This document shows positions 53,101-62,757 of a stretch of 64,000 nucleotides of DNA, piece after piece (positions within the stretch are counted from its first letter, which is position 1; the number at the start of each line of letters is the position of its first letter). The notes below the pieces were generated by a model. The model was not told the DNA's origin, did not search any database, and saw nothing but the letters and a program-made list of their open reading frames with translations. This DNA is from Oscarella lobularis (taxonomy: Eukaryota > Porifera > Homoscleromorpha > Homosclerophorida > Oscarellidae), in the NCBI RefSeq assembly GCF_947507565.1, contig NC_089189.1, positions 1,054,001 to 1,118,000 of the forward strand, read 5' to 3'. The position numbers and the translations under genes are program-made.

Positions 53101-56081
53101 CGGTGAAGTCGGCTTAGGATTTTCCAGTGATCGCATCTCGACGTCGGGATTGCGAACAACGTTCAGAACGGTCTAAAAATGCCTTACAGCAATGCATGAA
53201 ATGAGAAACATCGTCTTACCATTGACTGATTGTTGTATGTCAATGTGAACTGTTTCGCATCGATCAGTTTCACCGGTGTCACGTCGTCTTCGGATTCGGT
53301 ATTTGCCATCTTCCGCAAAGCGTCGCCTTCTGCGTGAAGACGCAGCCTGAATGAGTTGACGTTTATGCTGAGAATAGCCGAGACGCGGCGCTTGCAAGAT
53401 GCTAACGATGAGACGGTCGGACAGGCGTTGCATCGACCGATACCTTTCACATCCCTCAATTCCGTCATGTGCCCGTTCAGGCAATCCCCGCAGACATATT
53501 GGGACGAAAAATCTGTGACGCTGGCGACCGTTGCTCCCTCGACTGTTGCAGCAGCCGAAACAGGCTTCTTGTAGGAAAAGCGGACTCCCTCGACAGGGGT
53601 TTTCGAGCGCTCAATGCGAGCGTTGTGTTTCGGAGTTGTCAACGTGTTTTCTCCGCCGAACTCTTTTACCATGAGACCGCTGAAGTCGTAGCACTGTCCG
53701 ATTTCGACCGTGTTGACGTGGATCGCCCACAGATTCACAGTGGCTTTTCCCGTGGGGTCCTCGACCGTAATCGTTTGAACGGGTGTTCCAGACATCGTAG
53801 CTGTAGGAGATTGGACGTTGACGACGCCGGCGGAAAAAGAGACTTTCGTGTATGGTAGAAGTCCGTCGAGCTCGCTGAGAACAATCTTTTGCGGTCCGGC
53901 ATCCTTGGCGGCAATCGATAATGATGTCTGGTTCGAAAAGACGCGAGGCGATCTCCAGACGGCGGTTCCATCTGTTATCATGACTTCCATGTCGTCTCCG
54001 GAACGTGACGGTTGAACAACGGCGTTCGAAAAGTTGACTGGGCGACCGTTCTGCGCAAGATCGCGAATCTTTTCGGCTTTTTTGGGGCTGAAGCCGACAA
54101 ACCGCTTTCGACCCGACTCGTCTCCCAAATAACCGTCAAAAAATTTTTTGCCCGGTGAATCTTCGAGACCCGAGAAAACTTCGATTACTCCGTGAACGCT
54201 CGCCTTATATCCTAAAAAGGAGAATACATACGTGTATATCGCAATAGACGATGTAGCTTACCACTTTGCTGTGGGAAGATATCAGACAGAGTATCGAATT
54301 CTTGCGGGCGCGGCCTCTTTCGCGGCGACGACTTCGTAGGGGAGTGTTGTGCCGACATGACTTGAAAAAATGTCGACGCAGAGATCTAACAAAAATTCTA
54401 GATACAGCAACTACGAGTGGCTGTCGTTGGGCTCACCGATACGTTGGCGTAAAAGACAAAAAGAAGAAACAAACTGTTCGTCCTCATCAACTGACGAAAA
54501 GAGAAGCAGTAGCTGGCAAAAGAATCAGCTATATACGGCGAACGCAGCAGTAACGATCGACTTACATCAGAAGCGATTCGCAAAACAGCGATAAACAAAA
54601 AGAGGCAATGAGAGCTCTATCGATCAAGAGTTCGAACGAAATTGTCGCGAAGCAGCGCCGCAAACTCACCGTCGCTTCGCAAAAGAAAACGAAGAGCAAT
54701 TCGTGAACGCCGCAAACGCAACGCAGCGGGCGGCGAAACAACAAAGGACGGCTGCGAAAACTGTCGATCAGATCGGTGCGCGCGAGGCAACAAAATCGGC
54801 TCACCGCGCGAAGCCAATGAGAGTCGCAAAAGGATGCGAAGAGCAATTCGAAGTAATCGCAAAGGAAACAGAGCGAACAGCGCGAGCAGAGGACCGATTG
54901 CGGAAAGTGTCGCGAGAAGGGGGGGTGCGCGAGGCAACTAAATTGGCTCAGCGTGGCAAGCCAATGAGAGACCGAGCAGCAATCATGTGATCGTCATTTG
55001 ACCAATGGTCTTCCCCGATGACGCGTCCCGGAAGTTGCCCCTGCGGCCCTCGAACCGCAAAACGCGCAAAACGGCGTGAAAACGTCCTCGACAGCGTCCT
55101 TTGCGCGAAAAACCGAATGAGAAAATACATCTTCGCAAATGGTAACTGTCTAATCGACGGTCAGTTGCGCGGAAAGGCGAAAGCAAAAGAGGGCGTAAAC
55201 CGGCTACACCCTCTGCGAGCGAAATCTAATTACGCCACAGATCGCTCGCGAATCTCGCGCAAACGACTATCGCGAGCGAAAGCGAGCGGTCTACGCGCCA
55301 AACGCACACGCGAAAAGCGAACGCGAGTTCGACCCAAAAAAAGGCGCGCAGGAGCCGCACCAGCAACTCCCCGATCCGCACTCCGCGACAACCGCGATCC
55401 CCCGATCGGGGCGCCGCGACAAAGCGACCGGCGTTACCACTCCGCCGGACCTCGAAAATTGTGCTCGTGCGGCGACGCGGTGCAAAAGCGCTTCGTGCGG
55501 TCGAAGTAGCGTTTAGAAATTTGCACTTGTGCTCTTAGTAGTATAGAAAGAAAGGGGTTAGTAACGCTAACTCTGCGGAAGTGTTCCGAGAAACCGGCAC
55601 GATTCCTTGCAATCTCCCTCGAAGTCCTCGCTGGTCTGTAGTTGTGGGTACTGTACAGCGCTCTCTCTACCAAGGCACGGGGGGGTCTACTAAAAGGTTT
55701 CACCTTGCACGTTTCCCTACAGAAACTTTCGTTGCGAAAGATTCGCGGCTTTTGGCAAAGACTCGAGCACTTAGAGAGAGACGTCTACTGTAAACGGGGC
55801 GCAATTGATCGATCGCGGCGTCCCTGTCGCGCTCACCTGTCGCTTCATTAGGCTTTTGGATTCCTACAATAAAACAGTCATCGCCTGTTCGTACGATCGC
55901 GGATTCTTCGACGTACGTCCTTGTACTTCGTTATGCAGTGGCCGAAGCAACGCGTTTCGTTTTCGGCGTTTTCGACGGCTTCGCTGAAGGATTCGGTCGG
56001 CGAGACGGCGAAAGCCGTCGCGGCGGCTAGACAAATAGCGATCGAAAAGTAGCTGGAGCGTTGTGGAGAAGCACAGAGCAT
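44104..56081 (-). CDS. Receptor tyrosine kinase, 970 aa (copy A), with a Helitron in intron 4
   Basis: Twenty-one exons splice to a continuous 970-aa frame: 55917-56081, 55837-55863, 55704-55784, 55572-55635, 47565-47710, 47361-47517, 47022-47305, 46900-46956, 46774-46849, 46499-46713, 46389-46446, 46279-46323, 46111-46212, 45519-45965, 45220-45404, 45122-45166, 44952-45077, 44689-44903, 44587-44627, 44432-44528, 44104-44383. It begins with a signal peptide (SIAICLAAATAFAV). The Cys-rich ectodomain is of unknown type. Exon 13 encodes a Thr-rich mucin-like stretch. Exon 14 holds the transmembrane helix (VVVLIVVFAVVYV) and glycine loop GEGFFGVV. The kinase has VACKMLK, LVHRDLACRNVLV, DFGLTRAVHQ, LPLRWMSIEAI and FGVVMWEICTLG, all typical of active tyrosine kinases. 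Ligand unknown. Intron 4 (47,711-55,571) is 7.9 kb because it contains a complete Helitron; other introns are small. Confidence 0.88.
47749..47771 (-). repeat. Helitron 3' subterminal hairpin
   Basis: AATACCCGGC and GCCGGGTATT flank a 3-nt loop, ten perfect pairs. Together with CTAG at 47,739-47,742 it forms the termination signal for rolling-circle transposition in known Helitrons. Confidence 0.9.
47815..52362 (-). CDS. Helitron Rep-helicase (RepHel), 1,515 aa
   Basis: One uninterrupted frame from ATG 52,362. The first 130 residues are low-complexity Ser/Pro. A zinc-finger-like segment (YACEHCGAKKWL, CC) is at 151-170. The HUH nuclease has LPHIHLL with His592 and His594, and the tyrosine motif YICKYVHK with Tyr728 and Tyr732. 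The Pif1/RecD-type helicase has Walker A GGTGKT near 1,092, LIVWDEC near 1,168, LLLAGDFRQTLPIVP and INKAQGQTLD near the C-terminus. All catalytic motifs are present and there is no stop or frameshift. The protein nicks and joins single strands and unwinds DNA during rolling-circle transposition. It lies 76 bp inside the element's 3' end, downstream of the RPA-like gene. Confidence 0.96.
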   Translation of the reverse strand: MPRKRKYSSEPRSAKRRRASHHASSIVPTPAEDSPPSTSATIHEYSPPLSSPSCTPPSSSSSHAPLCPPILHAEPSSEAAAPSHSPPNHDTLSRPLPRRRVQERASRIQSARGSASSHQRRNRRTFSFSKAAFAYDPALSFDFGNIGGMDYACEHCGAKKWLREPPSMCCSNGKVILQPLPQPPILLKRLLCNTDPQSIRFRSHTRAYNSCFQMTSFGAKNIVRYPGYMPTFKIQGQVYHSVGSVTPPSHQQPCFLQIYFIENYEQQALRRVAVQSDAVRHIIDRTLLAQLQSMLHIVNPYIRDFKTAFEKGLINDSHKIVIRADKRPPGQHPRRYNAPSCSEIAALLINENAGHRDIVLHAKDDKIHRVSETNRAYDSWQYPLLFPRGEDGYHLETYLSNPQTKRPTSKKMSPLQFYAYRLMQRENEFNILHRSGPLSHQFIVDAYAKIESERLSFIRYSQDTLRVDKYSRLRDTVHRADDVESIGRTVVLPSTFTGSPRYMHERFQDTMTYVRKFGAPDLFTTMTCNPRCSEIENELFEGQSPADRQDITARVFKQKVEKLMDLMDHKEIFGKVRCHAYAIEWQKRGLPHIHLLTWLYEKVRPDDIDKVISAELPDPEADPILYELVKKHMVHGPCGERNMSSPCMENGRCTKKYPRDFASETQTGENGYPLYRRRSPDQGGNTAELSPGRTVDNRWIVPYNPFLLRTFKCHINVEISNSVKSVKYICKYVHKGQDMAVFGVRPQDTNDEITCFQAARYISTNEAVWRICAFPIHHHHPAVQKLHVHLENGQRVTFNAENAADQAEQPPKTTLTEFFALCQKDAFARTLLYVDVPKYYTWQSKSWRRRQRGQCVEGYPLIYESDCLGRVYTVHPNDTECYHLRLLLHTVRGPTSFEALRTFNETVYPTYQEACKHRGLLESDDHWHNALTEAAVSQMPRNLRDMFAIMLHMCSVADPPALWEAHKEPMSEDFLHRRRQLLSQNDLPFSDILFNQALIYIEDKLLSFPSGKPLSHYGIQSPDRSSQGIADNTPQEILAELSYNLREMNHIIETRTPTLSPDQHEAYDAICSNITETDQPLTGRIIFLDAPGGTGKTYLLNLLLAKVRASGQIALAVASSGIAATLLQGGKTAHSTFKLPLDLSKEDHPSCNIERGTVKARLLQRTKLIVWDECTMTHRRALEALDRTLRDIRQNDTLMGGLTLLLAGDFRQTLPIVPRGTRLDQLQASLKASRTLWPTVRTLHLRTNMRVHLENDVLAGQYADLLLRIGNGEIPTDECNFLEIPYGNPIYSPEQLENAVFPDLAANFTDQSWLSKRAILAPTNDAIATINDSLLDQIPTELKEYPSMDTPVDDDGAVLFPTELLNSLDPPGFPPHILRLKKGVPVILLRNLDAPKLCNGTKLIIHELRHNVIEAIIALGQHQGQHVFIFRIPLIPTDTTIPFRRLQFPIRLSFAMTINKAQGQTLDIVGLSLLTHCFSHGQFYVACSRVHSPHNLYVLTHDNKTKNIVYHEIFH
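52363..52959. other. Helitron internal spacer and probable RepHel promoter
   Basis: About 600 bp separate the RPA-like stop from the RepHel start on the same strand. No gene is supported; short plus-strand frames look accidental. Confidence 0.5.
52960..54358 (-). CDS. Helitron-encoded RPA-like single-strand DNA-binding protein, 433 aa
   Basis: Three exons (54262-54358, 53220-54211, 52960-53172) with 50- and 47-bp introns give 433 aa. The start is MSAQHSPTKSSPRKRPRP, basic and possibly a nuclear signal. An OB-fold follows with QTITVEDPTGKATVNLWAIH and IGQCYDFSGLMVKEF. Then a zinc-binding C-terminal OB part has CGDCLNGH and RCNAC. The tail is Pro/Asn-rich and ends in an acidic GEGDDV. Many Helitrons carry replication protein A-like genes, thought to coat the displaced strand during transposition. 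It is read first, before RepHel, on the same strand. The frame is intact, which supports a functional element. Confidence 0.88.
54359..55547. repeat. Helitron 5' region with direct repeats
   Basis: No gene supported. Two direct repeats about 147 bp apart share GCGCGAGGCAAC and AAGCCAATGAGAG (near 54,780 and 54,927). Purine-rich GCGAAAGCGA-type motifs recur to 55,350. Long plus-strand frames here are Arg/Lys-rich by composition and look accidental. The region should hold the promoter of the RPA-like gene. Confidence 0.55.
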
Positions 56082-56200
56082 TGTTGGACCGACGGACGAC
56101 GAGGAAGCTAAGGGGGCAAATTTGATTAGCCACGAACAATATTAGCGTGCTACATTTATACATGATAAATGTCTTGGCTCTAATTAAATTGTTCTAGAGC

Positions 56201-56208
56201 TATAAAAG
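56201..56208 (+). promoter_or_regulatory. TATA box (orphaned)
   Basis: TATAAAAG in CTAGAGCTATAAAAGGAACG. The same context recurs at 62,695. On the plus strand it precedes a sulfatase fragment whose 5' part is lost. Confidence 0.4.
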
Positions 56209-56265
56209 GAACGTCAAACGTCGGCGAGAAAAGCATCAAATAACTAATCACACTAAATTAATTAC

Positions 56266-56945
56266 GAAGGAATACAAAATCGAACTCTGGTCATATTACG
56301 GACCGGCGTTGGGTTCCCTAGTCCTAGGCGGCGAGCAGGGTCCGTTTAAGTGCGGTATAAAGAGACTACGTACGAAGGCGGAGTGCGCGAGCCCGTCATA
56401 TTCTGGTGGCCTTCCGTTATACGTCCGGGAGGCGTGTCGCAAGCTCTAGCGAGCTTTCCGACGGTGCTCAACTTGGCAGGCAATAAAATCGGTTATACTA
56501 GACGGCTATGACATAACTGACCTACTAACGGAGAAATCGAAGGAGAGTCCTCGATTACAGTGGGAAATATCTGATGGCCGCTCGTAGTGGACCCTATAAG
56601 GCTCACTTTTGGACTATGGGGAGTCACTGCAAGTCGACCTATACGGACTCGGATTGCTGGAGCGAGACGAAGCTCGCCTATCACGATCCTCCCCTGCTGT
56701 TCAACGTGAATGCGGATCCGAAGGAAAGGCATCCGTTGACGACGTCGCAATCTCCGTACGACGAAGATCTCGAGAAGATTGTCAGTTTAGTGAGGCGGCA
56801 CAACGAGACGATGACGTTCGGTCCGCCGCAAATCGGCGCTCACGGACACGATCCCAATAATTTTCCGTGTTGCAGTCTTTCGTGCACGGCCGAGACCATC
56901 CTGCTGCAAATGCAAGAACAGTAGAAATTATTTCGAAATTTTCTA
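56266..56945 (+). pseudogene. Arylsulfatase pseudogene, 3' half
   Basis: Matches the intact sulfatase from about residue 265 to the end, with several deletions. 9 bp are lost at the metal-site Asp/Asn codons, AA is inserted near 56,357, and pieces are missing near 56,455, 56,482 and 56,553. The last part (SGPYKAHFWTMGSH to HDPNNFPCCS) is still open. The 5' half is absent. Confidence 0.9.
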
Positions 56946-57134
56946 AAACCTTTGTTATTTTTCATTCTCTGGCTGTAAAACCTTGTCACTTTCTGGCGAA
57001 AAAGTAAACGCATGTCGCTCCACGATCTCTTTTCTCGAAGTCCAGTGATTTTTTTATTTTCTAATGCACAATCTGCGAAGCACTGACTCTCATGCCTGCC
57101 TCCACTTCTAAGGCTAATCAGAGATAGACACAAG

Positions 57135-57374
57135 TTAGGGCCTTACACTTAAACGCGCTCGCACGAGATGCCCGAGTGTCCGTGTTCGACGCACAGCAGC
57201 GCTAGGAGAACGAAAAGCAAAGCCAGGAGCCGAGCTAGACGACGAGAGGCGAGAAAGGGACCCGCTTGTTCCTGTCACAAAGAAGACTAAACTAGTGCTA
57301 CGTAGAAGCCATCCTCCTTCGAAACAGGCGTCCTTACCCTCGTCTTTCTCTAGTAACGAAGTCGCGGAGGTCAC
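57135..57374 (-). other. Conserved segment of unclear nature, duplicated at 63,240-63,480
   Basis: Both copies hold a GT-AG intron-like segment (donor near 57,331, acceptor near 57,286). After it one frame gives a hydrophobic run (LLALLFVLLALLCV) in this copy. Copy two has an insertion that changes that frame, so coding is doubtful. It may be a 5' leader exon of an unidentified minus-strand gene. Confidence 0.3.
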
Positions 57375-57393
57375 GTGTCACGTGACGTAGAAA

Positions 57394-58126
57394 ATGATCA
57401 ACCAAATTCTCTTTCACGTCAAGTCCTTCTTCGGCTTTCAAGGCGGCCAATCTCCGGGCATCTCTATTGCAGATTTTCTAGCGCTAATTTCGACTACCGT
57501 CGCGGCTATATGGAGCAGACAATCGTCAGATATCTTCTCGTCGGTTTCGTAGTGATCGTACTGCTCAATCTGTACTGGAATCTCGTTCTCGATATTGTCG
57601 AGTTGTTGACAGAGGTTTCTAAGATTAAATTTCTTCCTGAAAAGTTCAAATTAGGAACGACGTTGATCGGGAACTTGAGAAAAATGTCGGAAAGCGTTGG
57701 ATGCTGCTTGCCATGGGGGCGGTGCTTCTATCTGCACTGGGAGCGCTGTCTTTCGGCAACGGGCTGATTGTCGGCGTCGCGACGGCACTCGTCGTTGCCG
57801 GCGCGCACGTTCTCGCTGCGGAACAGCTGAAAAGGCTCGACGACCTCTTCGTTTCTCTTGGAAAGAAGTTTGAGCGCTTACGCGACGCTATCGACGAGCT
57901 CGAGGCCATCTCACGGGACCTCAATACCGTCGTCGTTCGTTGTCAGGATCTCGTCGACCGTACGAGACCCATGTTCGTCGCGTTCGCGCGAGCCGAAGGC
58001 GCTCTTTGACCAATTGAACTGTCTCAGTTTGAGCATAGATTGAGTGGCCGCTCGCTCTGCCAGCACATCAAAACGGCAATGAAAAGAGTCGACGAAGTGA
58101 AATACGTTGCGTTCGATGATCTTTGA
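57394..58126 (+). pseudogene. Decayed relative of the 32,715 membrane/coiled-coil family
   Basis: The start MINQILFHVKSFFG parallels MKFSRILSYVKTFF at 32,715 and the C-terminal part (LVVAGAHVLAAEQLKRLDDL, RDLNTVVVRCQDLVDR) parallels its helical end. The N-terminal frame meets a stop near 57,550. The membrane segment and C-terminus lie in other frames, and the middle is shortened. Useful for showing the 11-bp loss in the first copy. Confidence 0.75.
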
Positions 58127-58494
58127 AGTCAGTTGACTGATAACACACGAATATATCTTTTGTGTAATGACTCTTACATAAAACCTGTTCGTTATTGACA
58201 TTCTCATTGGACTTGCGTTTTCAAATGATCATTGATCCTCCCGCTTGAGCTGAATTACTGCATATGAGAAACCTGTTACTCCTACGCCTCTACTAAAAAA
58301 AAAAATTAATGAATCCGTCCAAAATATAGCCATCACAAAACCGTCCAGTGACTAACCTCATGTCGTCGCCCTCTTCGAATCGTAAGAAATGAAACTCTCC
58401 GTCTAAAAGTTTATAATATCGCGGCTTCAAAAACCTGTTTCACGAGCGAGGTCGCTATCGAGTTCTGTAAAGTAATATATAGAAAAGAAGGAGA
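58127..58494. other. Intergenic region
   Basis: No gene seen. It lies between the decayed relative and the 3' end of the second receptor kinase. Confidence 0.4.
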
Positions 58495-61400
58495 CTAGGA
58501 ATCGTCAGCGTCGTCGTTTGAGCCAGGTACTTCCTGCATCATAATCGTCGCAGCGCCGGAGACGATTGCATCTTTTCCAGCGTCTGCCTCCATCTCGCCC
58601 AACTCGGTTCCGGCCAATTCAAGATCCCACATCTTGCAGGAAGAGCTAAAATCGAGCTGGAGGTACCTCGTCGGCTGCTCTTCTTCGAGCAGTTTTCCCA
58701 GGTTCTTGGCAAGAAGGCTGAACGCCGGACGACTCTCCGGCTCGGTGCACCAACATTTTGACATCATGTCATACCTAGGAGAGGACATTTTATACTAGAG
58801 AGGGAATCAAAGGTGCACCGCTCACAGTTCTTCCGAGCAATTGTCCGGCCGTTCTAGACGCCCGCCCGTGCGTAGATGAGACAGAAGATCCTTTGTTGAA
58901 ACGGAGGAATAGGGAAAACTACCTGTAATTCAAAATAGAATTTAAGAAAATTCACCAAGCGAGCGCACCTAGAGTGCATATTTCCCACATGACGACCCCA
59001 AAAGACCATCTAGAAAAAACAAAGACGTCATGAAAAAGATTATACTCCTTTGTTTATTCTCCTTTCGTACGTACACGTCGCTTTGTTCGGTGAAGAGGCG
59101 GTCGGCGATGGCTTCGACGGACATCCATCGAAGGGGAAGACGTCGCGTCGTCTTCTGCGGATATATGCCGTCCTGGTGGACGGCTCGCGTCAGGCCGAAG
59201 TCGGACACTTTGAGTAGCTTTTCGTCGACGACGAGCACGTTTCGGCAGGCCAAGTCCCGGTGAACGAGACCCTTTCCCGACAGATATTCCTAAGAGGAGA
59301 CACGTCGGTCACGATTATAGATACTGGTAGATGAGATTAGACATCAAATCTAGACTTCGTCTATCTCTCACCATTCCCGACGCAATTTGCCAAACGAACG
59401 ACAATAGATCAAGGGAGGTGAATTTGACATGGCGTTCGTCTTCGTTCACTTTGCCACGTATGTCTGCATAAGAATGCGAAGGTCGACGCATACGTAATAT
59501 ATAATCCTAAAAGAAGAACTCAACATTGAACTGAAATTTTCTCCCTTCCTTAAACAAACGTGCCTCGTGGTCACACGCTATTGATTGTTTTCGTTTTTCC
59601 GAAAAGCACTGTAAAAATACATTACATACATACGCATACAGCATATATCACAATATCACTGCACAGTCTTCTTACATGGCCTCTTCCTTTCTTGAGATAA
59701 CTGCTTAGGTCGCCGTGGGAACAGTATTCGACAATCAGGCACACGGGATGGCTTTTCGTTATGCAAGCGATCATGCTCACTACATGTTCGTGTTGCCCAA
59801 TGCGTTTCATCAACTTGATTTCCTCCAATAGCTCCATCTGATCCTCGTACGTCCCCTTTTCTGTAAATGAGAAAATAATTTAATAATTATTCTAAAAACT
59901 TTAATTTTTAAATCCTTAATTAACGATTTTTCTTACAAATAATGCTACATAAACCTACAAAACTCACCTTTAAGCATTTTACAAGCGACCAATGTCCTGA
60001 TCTTTCGGGACGTGCTACTCCGACGCCTCATCGACGGATCGCGTCTCAACTTCATGCTGAGCCTTTTCTGCGTCATAAGCGGCGCCTCCGCTCGGTGACT
60101 CACTTCGGCCCGAAGAACGACGCCGAAGAAACCCTTGCCCATCACGTCGAGCAGTCGCAAGTCCTCGGGCCTGATTTCCCACTCGTCGGGCGGCTCGGAC
60201 GTCGGATCGAACAAGGGCAAGGCCATCGGCGGACGATAGTCGGGCAATTGCATTCGTTTTTCTGCCGCCGTTGAGTAGCGTCGCTTCTCGAGACGGACGT
60301 AGACGACGGCGAAAACGACGATGAGAACGACGACGAGAACGGAGACACCAACGGAGACGACGATAACCAGAGGAAAGTCGGAACTCGCTGCGTCGCCAGT
60401 ATCGTCTAAAAGGATGAACGGGGAGAAAATTCAGGGAGTACAGAAGCGCGAAGGGTATGTGTTAGTCACAACCGGCATCGAATTAGAAGGAGGTATACAT
60501 GCTAACGCTCAATCACTTATTGATGCCATGTGAACCAATGACCAATTACACCTAAATATCAAAACATTACCTTTCTTCGTTTCAGCTTGCGACGTCGGAG
60601 GACCTAAACAGGAGGCAATGCGCTTAGTCAAATAGATGTAATATTCAGTTAGATTACAGGTACTGTGCGTCACGTTCCAATCTATCAACAGCAAACGTTT
60701 GGTCAGATGTCTCACAAAGAACTGCAAAAAAAAGAAAGTATAAAAGGGATTTGCTGAATTTCAGCAAAGCTACCGTCACGTTGATGCGAGCGCAGAGCGG
60801 CTGCCAGGACCAATGGAGATTATCGGTCGTTCTCATTTTCGTATCGTTGAAAGAGCCGTCGGAGGCACTGATTCGGAGAACCATGTCTCTTCGTATTTTG
60901 AATTTGATCGCGAGAGGAACCAGGCGACCGTCCACCTGACTCTCGAGAAACTTGAGCGAATAGTCGAATCGGTTGCAGCGATCGCTTCCTAAGTCTGCAA
61001 AAAAACGAACGCCATTTACTTATTCGAATTAAATAAATAATTGAAAATAGGGGTTTTACGCGGAACGTGAAACGTCACGGAAACGTCGTCTTTTCGGTCG
61101 AAGACGAACGTCTCGTTCTCCACCAACGCGTGCATCTAACAGGACACATCAATGTAATTAAATATAAAAACGTTTATTTCGCCTACGCACTTCCACCGTT
61201 ATCTTACAACCAGGCAGCAGATCATCCAACCAAAATTCGTTAACGTCCTATAATAGAAGTAAAACCACAGTGAATCAAATTAATTAATTAATTAATTAAT
61301 TTTTATGCATACCTGGGGTAGGGGATACCATCGGTCAAAAAAGTGATAGCAATTCGACTTTGCCTTCGCGTGGAGCATCAAGCAAACGTTTCCCTTGATC

Positions 61401-62575
61401 TGTCGCGTGACGTTCCACGCGATTCGTTTGCGCGCTCGCACGTCCGAGCAATCTTCGTCGTCCCATTCGACCCACGACGATCGATTCGAAACGTCGTCGC
61501 GGATCAAATCAACTCGAACGGAATGGGAGAAGTTTCGGCATTGATCGGGAATGCACTCCTCCTTTGCATGACACCTCGTATTCCACGTCTTCGAACACTC
61601 TATATATATACACGCGGGTAATGTGTGAAAGAATAATTCAGTATCACTGAGCACTTGTTCTATAAGGATCCTTAGCCATCGCGTATTTGCCTCTAGGTCC
61701 CTTCCGCTGAAACGGACCGATTTGAAATAGATAACTCGTATTGCATCTCAGGTAGCCGTTGTCCAGTAGCTCCTCTAAATTAATATACTTTCCCTGATAG
61801 TAGAAATCCTCCTCGATTAATTATATGATTAATTATGAACTGTTTTTTTTCTTACGTGCAGTGGAAACAATGGATGCCAATCGCTCTCGCCGACGACGGC
61901 GTACAGCGGCGTAAACCAGGCGTGATCGTTGTTGCTGTCCCAACGCAGAAACGATCCGTTCACTTCGGCGAACTTCATGACGATAAAATCGTCGTTTGCA
62001 TCTGAAGGAGAGTATACATATAGTAAAGAAAGAAAGAAAGGGGTTATTAACGCTAACTCTGCGGAAATGTTCCGAGAAACAGGCACGATTCCTTGCAATC
62101 TCCCTCGAAGTCCTCGCTGGTCTGGAGTTGTGCGTACTGTACAGCGCTCTCTCTCTACCAAGGCACGGGTAGTCTACTAAAAGGTCTCACCTCGCACGTT
62201 TCCCTACAGAAACTTTCGTTGCGAAAGATTCGCGGCTTTTGGCAAAGACTCAAGCACTTAGAGAGAGAAAAAACCGTCGTGACGTAACGGGGCGCGACCG
62301 ATCCATCGATCGATTGCGCGTCCTTGTGCGCTCACCCGTCGTTTCATTAGGCTATTCTACAATAAAACGGTCATCGCCTGTTCGTACGGTCGCCGATTTC
62401 TTCAACGTACGTGCTTGTACTCCGGTATGCAGTAGCCAAAGCACCGCGTTTCGTTTTCGGCGTTTTCGACGGCTTCGCTGAAGGATTCGGTCGGCGAGAC
62501 GGCGAAAGCCGTCGCGGCGGCTAGACAAATAGCGATTGAAAAGTAGCTGGAGCGTTGTGGAGAAGAACAGAGCAT
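58495..62575 (-). CDS. Receptor tyrosine kinase (copy B), about 930 aa
   Basis: Exon by exon this matches copy A. The signal peptide exon is 62,411-62,575 (SIAICLAAATAFAV), then 62,336-62,356 and 62,191-62,256, and on through the Cys-rich ectodomain, transmembrane helix and kinase. Kinase motifs are intact: GKGFFGVV, VACKMLK, LVHRDLACRNVLV, DFGLTRAVHQ, LPLRWMSVEAI and FGVVMWEICTLG. Differences from A: the Thr-rich exon 13 is absent, exon 3 uses an acceptor 15 bp further in, and the intron after the exon ending IACDHE has a GC donor (GCACGT). Intron 4 is about 60 bp and empty of any insertion. Each junction I checked keeps the frame, so I judge the gene functional. It arose by tandem duplication with copy A. 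Confidence 0.85.
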
Positions 62576-62694
62576 TGTTGGACCGACGGGCGACGAGGAA
62601 GCTAAGGAGGCGAATTTGATTAGCCGCGAACAATTCTAGCATGCTACATTTATACGTGCTAAATGCCTTGGCTCTAATTAAATTGTTCTAGAGC

Positions 62695-62701
62695 TATAAA
62701 A
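62695..62701 (+). promoter_or_regulatory. TATA box (orphaned, second copy)
   Basis: TATAAAA in TAGAGCTATAAAAGAAAC, same context as 56,201. It again precedes a sulfatase fragment. Confidence 0.4.
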
Positions 62702-62757
62702 GAAACATCAAACGTCGGCGAGAAAAGCATTAAATAACTAATGACACTAAATTAATT

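Larger units (their letters stand above)
47739..55547 (-). mobile_element. Complete autonomous-looking Helitron (7,809 bp)
   Basis: On the minus strand the element starts TCTATACTACTAAGAGC at 55,547 and ends CTAG at 47,739. A perfect 10-bp-stem hairpin (47,749-47,771) lies 6 nt before the CTAG, the classic Helitron 3' end. There are no terminal inverted repeats and no target duplication. It encodes RPA-like and Rep-helicase proteins, both open and both in the element's sense. Removing it joins TATAGTAAAGA to AAGAAAGGGG, which matches the empty intron of the paralogous gene at about 62,020-62,045 except for one AAAG unit. It sits between T and T on its own strand rather than the classical A and T. 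Intact coding and clean ends suggest recent insertion. Confidence 0.93.

Noticed and set aside
53356-55509. Arg/Lys-rich plus-strand frames inside the Helitron
   Set aside because: Composition-driven frames opposite the RPA gene and in the purine-rich 5' region, without recognisable domains.
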